NCBI GenBank assembly: GCA_046049675.1
Contig: JBJORA010000055.1
Span: forward strand, 7,603 to 71,602
From: CAIXQW01 sp046049675
Lineage (GTDB): Bacteria; Bacteroidota; Bacteroidia; Chitinophagales; Chitinophagaceae
Direction of reading: 5' to 3'
DNA length: 64,000 nucleotides
The first letter of the stretch is position 1. Every line of letters starts with the position of its first letter. A program made the position numbers and the translations under genes. This document shows positions 34,947 to 45,100 of this stretch, piece after piece. The notes below the pieces were generated by a model that did no database searches, had not been told where the DNA came from, and saw nothing but the letters and a program-made list of their open reading frames with translations.

Positions 34947-35993
34947 ATGCAATTTACAGCAGCACAAATCGCAGCACTTATAGGTGGTACAGTAGATGGC
35001 GACGCCAATGCCACAGTACATACATTCGCAAAAATTGAAGAAGCACAAACTGGTGCCTTATGCTTTTTGGCTAATCCAAAATACGAACCCTATATCTACA
35101 CCACACAAGCCAGCATTGCCTTGGTAAGTAAGCAATTGCAATTAAAGCAAGCTGTAACACCTACATTAATTAAAGTAGACGAACCATATGCTGCCTTTGC
35201 CATTTTAATGCAGCAATACGAAGCAATGTTGCAACAAGGTCAAAAGCGCGTGGGCATTGAGCAGCCATGCTACATTTCGCCTAAGGCAGTCATTGGTAAG
35301 GATGTATATATTGGTGCATTTTCTTATATAGAAGACGATGCAGTGATTGGCGACAATACCGCTATCTACCCAAATAGCTATATCGGTCGTGCTGCAAAAA
35401 TTGGCAACAACTGCACCTTAAAGGCTGGCGTAAAAATCTATCACGAATGTGTAGTAGGTAATAATTGCTTGATTCATGCAGGTACCGTTATTGGCAGCGA
35501 TGGTTTTGGTTTTGCCCAAAGTGCAGAAACCTATCAAAAAGTGCCGCAGCTGGGCAATGTGGTGGTAGAAGACAATGTAGAACTTGGGGCCAATTGTTGC
35601 TTAGACCGAGCAACGCTTGGCAGCACAATTATCCATAGCGGCGTCAAAATGGATAATATGGTACAGATTGCGCACAATGTGGTTGTTGGCAGCAATACTG
35701 TAATTGCTGGCCTTACAGCCATAAGCGGCAGCACAAAAATTGGCAAAAATTGCCTGATTGGCGGGCAAAGTGGCTTTGTAGGTCATATTACAATTGCCGA
35801 CGGCACCATGATAAATGGCCGCAGCGGTGTGGCACGCAATATTACCAAGCCTGGGCAAGCATTTACTGGTAGCCCCGCTTTTGAGTATAAAAACGCCATG
35901 AAAAGTCAAGTAGTGTATAAAAACTTGCCTAACTTGCAACAGCGTGTGGATGAGCTTGAGCGCGAGCTTGCCGCACTTAAAGCACAGAAGTAA
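34947..35993 (+). CDS. lpxD: UDP-3-O-(3-hydroxyacyl)glucosamine N-acyltransferase
   Basis: 348 residues. An N-terminal uridine-binding domain (residues 1-100) is followed by a left-handed parallel beta helix of hexapeptide repeats (VIGKDVYIGAFSYIEDDAVI, IGNNCTLKAGVKIYHECV, IGSDGFGFAQ). The catalytic histidine lies in MVQIAHNVVVGSNTVI. It adds the N-linked hydroxyacyl chain in lipid A synthesis. It ends 6 bp before lpxC, so they are co-transcribed. A TACATTTG box (34908-34915) lies upstream within the HD gene tail. Confidence 0.95.
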   Translation: MQFTAAQIAALIGGTVDGDANATVHTFAKIEEAQTGALCFLANPKYEPYIYTTQASIALVSKQLQLKQAVTPTLIKVDEPYAAFAILMQQYEAMLQQGQKRVGIEQPCYISPKAVIGKDVYIGAFSYIEDDAVIGDNTAIYPNSYIGRAAKIGNNCTLKAGVKIYHECVVGNNCLIHAGTVIGSDGFGFAQSAETYQKVPQLGNVVVEDNVELGANCCLDRATLGSTIIHSGVKMDNMVQIAHNVVVGSNTVIAGLTAISGSTKIGKNCLIGGQSGFVGHITIADGTMINGRSGVARNITKPGQAFTGSPAFEYKNAMKSQVVYKNLPNLQQRVDELERELAALKAQK

Positions 35994-35999
35994 ATACTG

Positions 36000-36914
36000 T
36001 TGAATAGTCCTTACCAACATACACTTGCTGCAGAAGTACAACTGCAAGGCTTAGGCTTGCACACGGGTGCGCATGTTACGGTGCGCTTACTACCTGCAGA
36101 ACCCAATACTGGTATTGTGTTTAAGCGCGTGGACTTGGCCCATCAACCTACTATTCCAGCAGATGCACATTGGGCTACACAAACCGAGCGTGGCACAACA
36201 TTAGAATTCAATGGCGGCAAAGTAAGTACAGTGGAACACTTGTTGGCCGCACTTGTGGGCAATGGCGTAGACAACGTCATTATTGAAATGGATGCGGCCG
36301 AAGCCCCTATTTTAGACGGTAGCAGTATTTTGTTTGTAGAAGCTATTCAAAAAGTTGGCATTCAAAAGCAAAAACTACAACGCGAGTACTTAAGCATCAA
36401 CAAGCCTATAAACTACAAAGACGAAGAAAAAAATGTAGAAATGATTGCGCTGCCTTACGACGGCTTTAAGATTACCAGCATGATTGACTTCAATAGTAAA
36501 ACGCTTGGGCAGCAGCACGCTACAATGAATAGCATTAGCGAGTTTAATCACGACATAGCTAGTGCACGTACATTTTGCTTTTTTCATGAACTCCGCTATC
36601 TCGCAGCCAATAACCTTATTAAAGGTGGCGACCTCGATAATGCCGTGGTAGTTGTGGATAAACCCGTGACAGATGCCGAATTAGATGAATTGGCTGTCAT
36701 ACTCAATAAAAAGAAAATCGCCGTAGAAAAAGAAGGCGTTCTCAATAATAGCCCCATGCGCTATAGTAACGAACCTGCACGCCATAAGCTGCTAGACATC
36801 GTTGGCGACCTAGCACTTGTGGGTAAACCACTAAAATGCCATATTATTGCAAGCAGGCCAGGCCACAAGACCAATGTGGAGTTTGCGAAACTAATTAAAC
36901 AACAAGCACTATGA
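36000..36914 (+). CDS. lpxC: UDP-3-O-acyl-N-acetylglucosamine deacetylase
   Basis: 304 residues with a TTG start 6 bp after lpxD. It catalyses the committed step of lipid A synthesis, using zinc. Motifs are LGLHTGAHVTVRLLPA, STVEHLLAALVGNGVDNVIIEMD (zinc histidine) and RHKLLDIVGDLALVGKPL (HKxxDxxGD, zinc ligands). In most Bacteroidota LpxC is fused to FabZ; here it stops after FAKLIKQQAL and fabZ starts inside its stop codon (ATGA, 4-bp overlap). This is an unfused but coupled pair. Confidence 0.95.
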   Translation: MNSPYQHTLAAEVQLQGLGLHTGAHVTVRLLPAEPNTGIVFKRVDLAHQPTIPADAHWATQTERGTTLEFNGGKVSTVEHLLAALVGNGVDNVIIEMDAAEAPILDGSSILFVEAIQKVGIQKQKLQREYLSINKPINYKDEEKNVEMIALPYDGFKITSMIDFNSKTLGQQHATMNSISEFNHDIASARTFCFFHELRYLAANNLIKGGDLDNAVVVVDKPVTDAELDELAVILNKKKIAVEKEGVLNNSPMRYSNEPARHKLLDIVGDLALVGKPLKCHIIASRPGHKTNVEFAKLIKQQAL

Positions 36915-37408
36915 GCACCGTAGCTAATAATAAAAAAGAAATTGTTGCGCCGAGTTACGACCCGAATCTTCCGGCGGTAAAAACAATCAACGATATAGAA
37001 AAGATGTTGCCGCACCGCTATCCCTTCTTGTTAGTAGACAAGATTATAGAAATGACGGAGCAGCACATTGTGGGCATTAAAAATGTAACCATCAACGAGC
37101 CATTTTTTCAAGGCCATTTTCCAGGCAATCCCGTTATGCCAGGCGTGTTGCAGTTAGAAGCAATGGCGCAGTGCGGCGGTATACTTGCTATTAGTAGCCA
37201 AGACCCGGGCGTGGCGTTCGATACTTATTTTCTTAAGATAGATAATGCCAAGTTTAAAGCGATGGTTTTACCGGGCGATACGCTTGTTATGAAACTAGAA
37301 TTTAATGGCCCTATCCGCAGAGGCATTTGCGATATGCATGGCTATGCATTTGTGGGCAACAAACTAGTTTGCGAAGCCGATTTAATGGCACAAATTGTAA
37401 AGAAGTAG
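36911..37408 (+). CDS. fabZ: 3-hydroxyacyl-ACP dehydratase
   Basis: 165 residues. Hotdog-fold dehydratase of fatty acid synthesis, normal FabZ length with a roughly 25-residue N-terminal tail (STVANNKKEIVAPSYDPNLP). That tail resembles the linker seen in LpxC-FabZ fusions. Motifs are MLPHRYPFLLVDKIIEM and QGHFPGNPVMPGVLQLEAMAQ, with catalytic His and Glu. It draws on the same hydroxyacyl-ACP pool as LpxD and LpxA, explaining the coupling to lpxC. An lpxA gene is not found directly downstream; the next gene is an ABC ATPase. Confidence 0.95.
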   Translation: MSTVANNKKEIVAPSYDPNLPAVKTINDIEKMLPHRYPFLLVDKIIEMTEQHIVGIKNVTINEPFFQGHFPGNPVMPGVLQLEAMAQCGGILAISSQDPGVAFDTYFLKIDNAKFKAMVLPGDTLVMKLEFNGPIRRGICDMHGYAFVGNKLVCEADLMAQIVKK

Positions 37409-37421
37409 TGTGCACCAAGGC

Positions 37422-38033
37422 ATGACCATATCGCTACAGCAAGCCAGCAAACGATATTTTAATACATGGATTTTTAAAGACCTATCGCTTGAGGTTTTGC
37501 AGGGCGATAAACTTGCTATACTTGGTATTAACGGTAGCGGCAAGAGCACTTTAATGCAATGCATTAGTGGTCACGTGGGGTTAAGCGATGGCAAAGTAAT
37601 ATGGACAGATGGCAACAAAGCTATTGATGACCACAAACGCTATGAGCAACTTAGTTTTTGCAGCCCAAGTATGCAACTCATAGAAGACTTTACGCTGCAA
37701 GAATTTCTGCAGCATCATTTTGCAATAAAACCAAGTATGAGCACTGCAGAAGAAGCAATTGCATATATTGGCTTAAATACATCTGCCGATAAACGCATAG
37801 AAGTGTTTAGCAGCGGTATGAAGCAACGTGTAAAACTAGCACAAGCGCTTATGGCAAAAGTTCCTGTATGTTTTTTAGATGAGCCTTGCAGCAATTTAGA
37901 CGAACAAGGCATTCAGCTTTACAATAAGATGGTGCACGACTTTGGCACAGAAAAAACTATTTTTGTAAGCAGCAACGATGCTGCAGAGTATCAATTTTGT
38001 AATAAACAAATTCTAGTACAAGACTATCAATAA
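37422..38033 (+). CDS. ABC transporter ATP-binding protein
   Basis: 203 residues from the ATG at 37422; a GTG at 37410 would be four codons longer. Walker A is INGSGKSTLM (near residue 37), signature VFSSGMKQRVKLAQAL, Walker B VCFLDEPCSNLD. Short for an ABC ATPase, lacking extra C-terminal regulatory domains. No permease gene is adjacent, so its membrane partner is unknown. It starts 13 bp after fabZ, so it is likely in the lpx operon, and abuts the MFS gene (stop TAA directly followed by ATG). Confidence 0.9.
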   Translation: MTISLQQASKRYFNTWIFKDLSLEVLQGDKLAILGINGSGKSTLMQCISGHVGLSDGKVIWTDGNKAIDDHKRYEQLSFCSPSMQLIEDFTLQEFLQHHFAIKPSMSTAEEAIAYIGLNTSADKRIEVFSSGMKQRVKLAQALMAKVPVCFLDEPCSNLDEQGIQLYNKMVHDFGTEKTIFVSSNDAAEYQFCNKQILVQDYQ

Positions 38034-39347
38034 ATGCATCAGCTCAACGATAAAAAAATAGTCCGCGCATGGACCATGTACGATTGGGCTAATAGCGCCT
38101 ACAACCTTATTATCAATAGTGCTATTTTTCCGAGTTACTTTACAGCCATCGTTCCAGTAACAGTTGCTGTTTTTGGTACTGAGGTAAAAAATGAAAGCAT
38201 TGCAAGTTGGGCAATCTCTACAGCTTATATTATTGTAGCATGTATTAGCCCATTGCTTAGCGCCATAGCAGACTATAAAGGCAACAAAAAAACCTTTATG
38301 CGTTTCTTTACCATGCTAGGTGCAATTTGTTGCATGGCCATGTTCTTCTTTAAAAAAGATGGTAACGACGTCAATACATGGTATGGCGTTAGCCTTAGCA
38401 TTATGGCTTGCGTAGGCTATTGCGGTAGCCTTGTTTTTTACAATGCCTACCTACCAGAAATTGCTAGCAAAGACCAGCAAGACGCTGTGAGTGCTAGAGG
38501 ATTTAGCATGGGCTATATAGGTAGCGTAAGTTTATTGGTATGCTGCCTTGTGTTTATCATCTTAAACGATAAGCATTTATGGGTAGATAAAAGTTTGCCA
38601 GCACGTGTTGCCTTTGTACTAGTTGGCTTGTGGTGGTTGGCTTGGAGTCAAATACCATTTAAGCGATTACCTAATATTAAAGCAAGCAATGCAAGTGGTG
38701 TAAATATTTATAAAGCCGGTTATCAAAAATTACAACATGTTTGGCGCGAATTAAAGCATCAACCTATTCTTACACGTTACCTATTGAGCTTTGCATTTAT
38801 TACCATGGGTGTGCAAACGGTTATGTTTATGGCCACCTATTTTGCCGCAAAGGAAATTAAGTTAGAACAGAGTCAGCTTATTATCACAATTCTACTTATA
38901 CAAATTATTGCCATTGGCGGTGCTTATGTTTTTGCAAAAGTGGCAAAGCAATACGGCAGTAAATTATCTATCAGCATTATGCTAGTCATTTGGATTGGCA
39001 TCTGTTACGCTGCATACGACAAACACATCGTTAAAGACGTCAATAGTTTTTACATTCTTGCCGCGGTGGTAGGCGTAGTAATGGGCGGCATACAAAGTAC
39101 TACGCGAAGTACGTACAGTAAACTACTTCCTATAACAAAAGATGTTACAAGTTACTTTAGCTTTTACGATGTGGTAGAAAAACTCAGTATCGTAATTGGC
39201 ACTGCCAGCTTCGGCCTTATGAGCAATGCTATGAGCATGCGCGAAAGTGCACTCATGCTAGGCGGCTACTTTATTATTGGCTTAACTATTTTATTGAGCA
39301 CAGATTTATCTAAAACTAAATTTGCGAATGACACTACACACAATTAA
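38034..39347 (+). CDS. MFS transporter, UMF1 family
   Basis: 437 residues with about 12 membrane helices. The start ARMxDWANSAYN-like sequence (VRAWTMYDWANSAYNLIINS) is diagnostic of the UMF1 group. Other visible parts are SAIADYKGNKKTFMRFFTML and GVVMGGIQSTTRSTYSKLLP. Substrate unknown; exporters of this type often carry drugs or metabolites. It begins on the base after the ABC ATPase stop codon and its end overlaps the MBL gene by 20 bp. Confidence 0.9.
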   Translation: MHQLNDKKIVRAWTMYDWANSAYNLIINSAIFPSYFTAIVPVTVAVFGTEVKNESIASWAISTAYIIVACISPLLSAIADYKGNKKTFMRFFTMLGAICCMAMFFFKKDGNDVNTWYGVSLSIMACVGYCGSLVFYNAYLPEIASKDQQDAVSARGFSMGYIGSVSLLVCCLVFIILNDKHLWVDKSLPARVAFVLVGLWWLAWSQIPFKRLPNIKASNASGVNIYKAGYQKLQHVWRELKHQPILTRYLLSFAFITMGVQTVMFMATYFAAKEIKLEQSQLIITILLIQIIAIGGAYVFAKVAKQYGSKLSISIMLVIWIGICYAAYDKHIVKDVNSFYILAAVVGVVMGGIQSTTRSTYSKLLPITKDVTSYFSFYDVVEKLSIVIGTASFGLMSNAMSMRESALMLGGYFIIGLTILLSTDLSKTKFANDTTHN

Positions 39348-40167
39348 TACAGGTTTATTTAAGCTAGACGGTGGCGCAATGTTTGGCGTTGTACCAAAAA
39401 GCATGTGGCAAAAGCGCTACCCTGCCGACGACAATAATATGTGTACTTGGGCTATGCGTTGTTTACTTATAGAACAAGGCAAGCAATTAATACTTGTTGA
39501 TACTGGTATTGGTAATAAGCAAGACGATAAGTTTTTTGGGCACTATTACTTGCATGGCAACGACAATCTTGTACAAAGCATCGGCAATGCTGGCTATAGC
39601 GTAGACGATATTACCGATGTAGTACTTACGCATCTGCACTTTGACCATTGTGGCGGTGCAATTGTTCGCGAAGGCGAGCAGCTTGTACCTCAATTCAAAA
39701 ATGCAAAATATTGGAGCAACGAAGCGCATTGGCAAAATGCCACACAGCCTAACGAACGCGAGCGTGCAAGCTTTTTGAAAGATAATATTATACCGATACA
39801 ACAATGTGGGCAATTGCAATTTGCAAATACGGCAGAAGGCACCATGCTATTCGATAATATTGAACTCGTACAAGTCAATGGCCATACAGAAGGGATGATG
39901 CTGCCGCTTATTAGCTACAAAGGCCACAAGATTTTATACGCCGCAGATTTATTTCCTAGTCCGCATCATATAAGCCTGCCTTGGATAATGGCATACGATA
40001 TGCAACCGATAGTAACGCTTGCCGAAAAGAAAAAAATCTTAGCCAGAGCTGCGCAAGAAAATTGGCTTGTTTATTTTGAGCACGATGCCACAATAGAAAT
40101 GTGTTCTATTGAAAGTAGCGACAAGGGCGTTGCCGTGAAGGATACATTCAAGCTGAGTGAACTTTAA
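39328..40167 (+). CDS. MBL-fold metallo-hydrolase
   Basis: 279 residues from the ATG at 39328, which overlaps the MFS gene by 20 bp. Metal-binding motif THLHFDHCGG (HxHxDH) near residue 92, followed by VNGHTEGMMLPLISYKG (third His) and YAADLFPSPHH (Asp). A DxGIGNK sequence after VDTG is typical of quorum-quenching and carboxylesterase-like MBL proteins. The natural substrate is unknown. It closes the lpx-ABC-MFS-MBL run. Confidence 0.88.
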   Translation: MTLHTINTGLFKLDGGAMFGVVPKSMWQKRYPADDNNMCTWAMRCLLIEQGKQLILVDTGIGNKQDDKFFGHYYLHGNDNLVQSIGNAGYSVDDITDVVLTHLHFDHCGGAIVREGEQLVPQFKNAKYWSNEAHWQNATQPNERERASFLKDNIIPIQQCGQLQFANTAEGTMLFDNIELVQVNGHTEGMMLPLISYKGHKILYAADLFPSPHHISLPWIMAYDMQPIVTLAEKKKILARAAQENWLVYFEHDATIEMCSIESSDKGVAVKDTFKLSEL

Positions 40168-40170
40168 GAC

Positions 40171-40345
40171 CTAACCGCAAAGCACGCAAAGTTTTTCGCA
40201 AAGTGCGCAGAGAGTGCCTTGCGGCACATGCCCTTCTAATCTAGGGACTGACCTTGTTTTTGATGCTACACAAATAGTACTTTGCGATTTTCGCGTGACC
40301 CTTGGCGCTCTTTGCGGTTAAACACACGCAAACCCACACACACTA
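40171..40345. repeat. AACCGCAAAG inverted repeat cluster
   Basis: TAACCGCAAAG at 40172-40182 and CTTTGCGGTTA at 40310-40320 form an 11-bp perfect inverted pair. Inside are CGCAAAGTTTTTCGCAAAG (from 40185) and TTTGCGATTTTCGCG (from 40281), and TTCGCGGTTAAACA follows. The same family occurs at 31919-31972. The 250-bp gap 40168-40417 otherwise contains no gene. Confidence 0.65.
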
Positions 40346-40417
40346 TTCGCGGTTAAACAAACGGAATCAGATTTCCTTCAAATTTCTTACCTTGCAGCAA
40401 CAACCAAAATATTTGAA

Positions 40418-41959
40418 ATGTCGTTTCAAGAAGCCATACAACAAGGATACGCCGTAAGTGGTGATAGTTTTATGCTAGGTGCTGCTATGCACGAAGGCAA
40501 GGTATATGCCGATGCCAAAATACAAGTCCCATTGCGTATGTTAAACCGCCACGGCCTCGTAGCAGGTGCTACAGGTACTGGTAAAACAAAAACCTTGCAA
40601 TACTTTAGCGAAAGCCTTAGTAATGCAAGTGTACCGGTGTTACTCATGGACATCAAAGGCGACTTTAGTGGCATAGGCGCGGCAGGCACGCTCAACGATA
40701 AAATTCAAGAGCGTATTACACAGCTAAGCACAACATATACACCTGCTGCTTTTCCTATTGAGTTGATGAGCCTTAGCAATGAGCCTGGTGTGCGCCTGCG
40801 AGCAACAGTAAGCGAGTTTGGCCCCGTGCTCATTAGCAGAATTCTTGGTCTCAACGATACACAAGAAGGTGTAATGAGCATGGTGTTTAAGTTTTGCGAC
40901 GACAAACAACTACCCCTACTCGACCTCAAAGACCTAACCAAAGTGTTGCAGTTTATGAGCAACGAAGGCAAGGACGATGTAAAGGCTGAGTACGGCAATA
41001 TTAGTCCAAGCACAGTAGGCACTATTATGCGCAACGTTATCGCCTTGCAGCAACAAGGAGCAGAAATGTTCTTTGGCGAAAAAAGTTTCGAAGTAGATGA
41101 CCTTATGCGTATTAGCGATGATGGCCGAGGTGTGATAAATATTGTGCGCGTTACTGACTTGCAAGACCGCCCAAAAATGTTTAGCACATTTATGCTACAA
41201 CTATTGGCAGAACTTTATGGCAGCCTACCAGAAGCTGGCGACTTAGACCGACCAAAATTGATTCTTATTCTAGACGAAGCCCACCTTATTTTTAATGAAG
41301 CAAGCAGTGTTTTGTTGCAACAGTTAGAAACGGTTATTAAGCTTATTCGTAGTAAGGGTGTAGGTATCTTCTTTTGCACACAAAACCCTACCGATATTCC
41401 GCAAGGCATATTGAGCCAACTTGGCTTTAAGATACAACATGCTTTGCGCGCCTTTACAGCTAAAGACCGTCAAGACATTAAAAAAGTTGCCGAGAACTAT
41501 CCCGAAACAACATTCTACCAAGTAGACGAACTCATTACACAGCTCGGCATCGGCGAAGCACTTGTAACCATGCTCAACGAAAAAGGTATACCAACACCAT
41601 TGGCACATACAATGATATGCCCACCAAGCAGCCGCATGGGTGTACTAGAGCAAGCAGAGCTCAGCACAGCTGTAAGCAGTAGCAAACTCGCTGCTAAATA
41701 CAACCAAGTGGTAGATAGCGAAAGTGCCTACGAAATACTTACTGCCAAACTACAACAAGCTGCAGGCGAACAAGTAGAAGAAAGCACAGTAAGTGCCAAA
41801 GGCAAAAAAGCTACAGAAGAAAAAAGCACCTTAGAAAGCATACTCGACAACCCGGTTGCAAAACAAGTTGGCCGAACCGCAGCTAGTGTACTTACACGCA
41901 CTTTGCTTGGAGCGCTTGGTTTGGGTGGACGGAGTAAGAAGAAGACGGGGTGGTTTTAG
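40418..41959 (+). CDS. HerA-like ATPase (DUF853 family)
   Basis: 513 residues. Walker A is GATGTGKTKTLQYF (near residue 51), Walker B is LILILDEAHLIFNEA (near residue 285). VPVLLMDIKGDFSGIG and VGIFFCTQNPTDIPQGILSQLG are family segments, as in YjgR. The C-terminal 100 residues are low-complexity with Ser/Lys/Glu before a basic tail (RTLLGALGLGGRSKKKTGWF). It is a ring-type DNA-translocating or helicase-like ATPase by fold; no NurA-like nuclease partner is adjacent. Role unknown. Confidence 0.9.
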   Translation: MSFQEAIQQGYAVSGDSFMLGAAMHEGKVYADAKIQVPLRMLNRHGLVAGATGTGKTKTLQYFSESLSNASVPVLLMDIKGDFSGIGAAGTLNDKIQERITQLSTTYTPAAFPIELMSLSNEPGVRLRATVSEFGPVLISRILGLNDTQEGVMSMVFKFCDDKQLPLLDLKDLTKVLQFMSNEGKDDVKAEYGNISPSTVGTIMRNVIALQQQGAEMFFGEKSFEVDDLMRISDDGRGVINIVRVTDLQDRPKMFSTFMLQLLAELYGSLPEAGDLDRPKLILILDEAHLIFNEASSVLLQQLETVIKLIRSKGVGIFFCTQNPTDIPQGILSQLGFKIQHALRAFTAKDRQDIKKVAENYPETTFYQVDELITQLGIGEALVTMLNEKGIPTPLAHTMICPPSSRMGVLEQAELSTAVSSSKLAAKYNQVVDSESAYEILTAKLQQAAGEQVEESTVSAKGKKATEEKSTLESILDNPVAKQVGRTAASVLTRTLLGALGLGGRSKKKTGWF

Positions 41960-42182
41960 GGTGATAGAATAAGAAACAATACAGCTAGCAACAGCGATAC
42001 ATAGAGACAAAATGCATAACGGCTGCGGTACTAGCTTAAGAAGGTTGTACAAGAAAAATAGTAACAAAACCAACTAGCTAAAAAACAGCAAACTACTTCA
42101 CAAGGCTAAAGGCAAAACCACGCATTTAGTGCAATTCGCCGAAATTCAAAAAGAATACTTGACAACATGCTGAGTAACTATG

Positions 42183-45100
42183 CTACAAAGTACTTGAGCT
42201 AGAGGACGCCGCGGGAGCAGCGTTGTTAAACCTTGTGTAGAGCTTCTGCAATAGCCAGTTTTGCACTGTCTTTTTAAAGTCTGAGCTGTCCATAACCTTA
42301 TCAAAGATTTTTTGGTTGTCGTCCATCCTGTCAATGAGTTTGTGAATGAAGACTTCTTCAAAACCATATTTGAAATTATCGATGTCGTTATTCATTGCTT
42401 GTTGTTTCAATGTGTCGTCATTGAATAGTTCTTCTTCTATTTGGTCAAAGAAAAGTTTGTCTGCCTTGTCAAAGTCTGTCCCGAAGCGGTCATTAAGCAC
42501 ATCAATTATTTCAGAGAGTTTTGCTCTTTCGTCTTTTGGTCCGCTGATACCTGCTTCTGTTGTCGTGTTTAACGGAACTTCTCCTTTGGCTTCTAATGTA
42601 ATTGAGTTTTCACTCATCTTTTGAAGTCTGTAATATTCCAATGCAACATCATTATCAAGTTTTAATCTTTCAATGTAGTCAGTCTTTGGTAGTTTGATTA
42701 AAAGCAAACGACCATAAGCATAAAGTTTTTCGAGTTCTACATCTTGGAAAGGCAGAATTTGTGAAAGGAAAGAATATACGCGAACAAATGAAGTTAAAGC
42801 CTTTTTAAATTCGTCTTGTTTGGGCTCTTCTACTGCTTTGAAACGGTCTTTGGCTGGGTCAATCCAGCTGTAAAGCTTTGCTTGGTCTCTTGCAGTATGT
42901 GATTCTTTCTTGAAAAACACTTCTGCAAAAGCATTTACTTCACTCCATTGATAAACTTGTGCTGCATCCAATCTGCCTTTTAAGTCATACAAGTGATTTG
43001 GGTCTGTATTTTCTTTTAAGGTGGTTAGTTCGTAGTAAGGTTGGAACGATTGAAAAATGGTGTCTTGCTCATTAGCAAAGTCCAAAACAAAAGTGTCCTC
43101 TTTTCCTGGGCAAGTTCTGTTTAGTCTTGAAAGTGTTTGAACTGCTTTAACTCCTGATAATTTCTTGTCCACATACATTGTATGTAAAAGCGGTTGGTCA
43201 AATCCTGTTTGGTATTTGTCAGCCACCAATAAAATTTTGTATTCGTCTGTTTCAAACTTTGCAGGAAGTTCTTTTTCTCCAAACCCGTTTAATTGTGGTT
43301 CACTTACTCCGTCCGGAAATGCCGTTTCTGTTACTTTGCCTGAAAATGCAACCAAAGGTTTTATGTCTTGGTAATTATTTTCTTTTATGTATTTCTTAAA
43401 CTCAAAGTAATATCTCAAGGCGTGAAGTCTTGAACCTGTTACAACCATTGCTTTAGCACGTCCTCCGATTTTCTTCATTGTTACTTGTCTAAAGTGTTCA
43501 ATGATTACTTCGGTTTTTTGTGCAAGATTATGTGGGTGTAATGAAACAAAACGACCGATGGCACTTGAAGCCTTTTTCTTGTTCAATAATGGGTCATCTT
43601 CAATGGCTTTATTGAGCCTGAAAAACATTTTGTATGTCATATAATATTTGAGAACGTCCAAAATGAAACCTTCTTCAATGGCTTGTTTCATAGAATACAA
43701 GTCAAATGGTTTGGGTTTTCCGCTTTCGTCTTTTGTTCCAAATACTTCTATGGTTTTTGCTTTGGGTGTTGCTGTAAATGCAAAGAGTGAAATATTTTTT
43801 TGTGGGCCTCTTGCTTTTACTTGCTCTCTGATGAAATCGTCTGTCGTTTGTTCGGTTTCTTCATCTGCTCTTTCTGCTTCGTCCAACGTTTTTGCAGCCA
43901 ACAATTCTTTCATTTTTTTTGTGGCTTCTCCTCCTTGACTGCTGTGTGCTTCATCAATTACAATGGCATAACTTTTATCTGCAAGGTCTTTGATTTTGTC
44001 AAGTGTAAAAGGAAACTTTTGAAGTGTGGTAATAATTATGTCTTTGCCTTTTTTAATTGCTTCGGCTAATTGTGTGCTGTCTTTATCAATTTTCTCAACT
44101 ACACCTTGCTTGTGTTCAAATTGGTAAATGGTGTTTTGCAATTGTTGGTCAAGCACATTTCTGTCTGTGATTACAATTACACTGTCAAAAACTCTTTTGT
44201 CTTGTGCATTGTGCAAACTTGATAGGCGATAAGCTAACCAAGCAATGGTGTTACTTTTACCGCTTCCTGCCGAATGTTGTATGAGATAATTATTTCCTGC
44301 TCCATTCTCCAAACTATGTTTTGATAATCGTCTAACAGCTTGTAATTGGTGGTAACGTGGAAATATTAAAGCCTCTTTCTTGTAAAGTTTTCCGTCAATC
44401 GTTATTTCATCAATTTGCAAATGCAGATAGCGACTAAGAATGTTCATCCAACTATCTTTTTCCCAAATGCTTTCCCACAAGTAAGAAGTTCTGTAACCTT
44501 CGCTTGGCGGATTTCCTGCTCCGTTATTAAAACCTTTATTGAATGGAAGAAAACGAGTTTTGTCTCCGTCTAATTTGGTTGTGATATATACTTCATCACT
44601 ATCAACTGTAAAATGAACCAAAGCCCTTTTCTTAAATTGAAAAATCAATTCTCTTGGGTCTCTATCGTATTTGAATTGATTTTTAGCATTGGTTACATCT
44701 TGTCCGGTAAAATGATTTTTCAGCTCAACGGTTGCCATTGGCAAACCATTTAAGGAAAGCACAAGGTCTAAACTGTTTTCATTTTTCAAACTGTATTTTA
44801 CCTGACGAGTTACCGTTAATCGGTTCAAGTCATAAAGTCTTATGGTTTCTTCGTTTAGTTGGCTGTCAGGTTGGAAATAAGCCAATTGAAATTTCACCCC
44901 ACTATCTGTAATGCCGTGACGGATTACATCTAACATTCCTCTTAAATCCAATTCTTTAAAAAGTCTTTTTACAAATTGGCTTTCTGTTTCGCCTTTGTAA
45001 AACTGCACCAATTTATCCCATTCTTTGGGTTGAGTAGCTTGCACAAAAGCCAAAACCGCTTTTGGGCCAAAAGCCAATTCACGGTCAAAGTCCATGTTAG

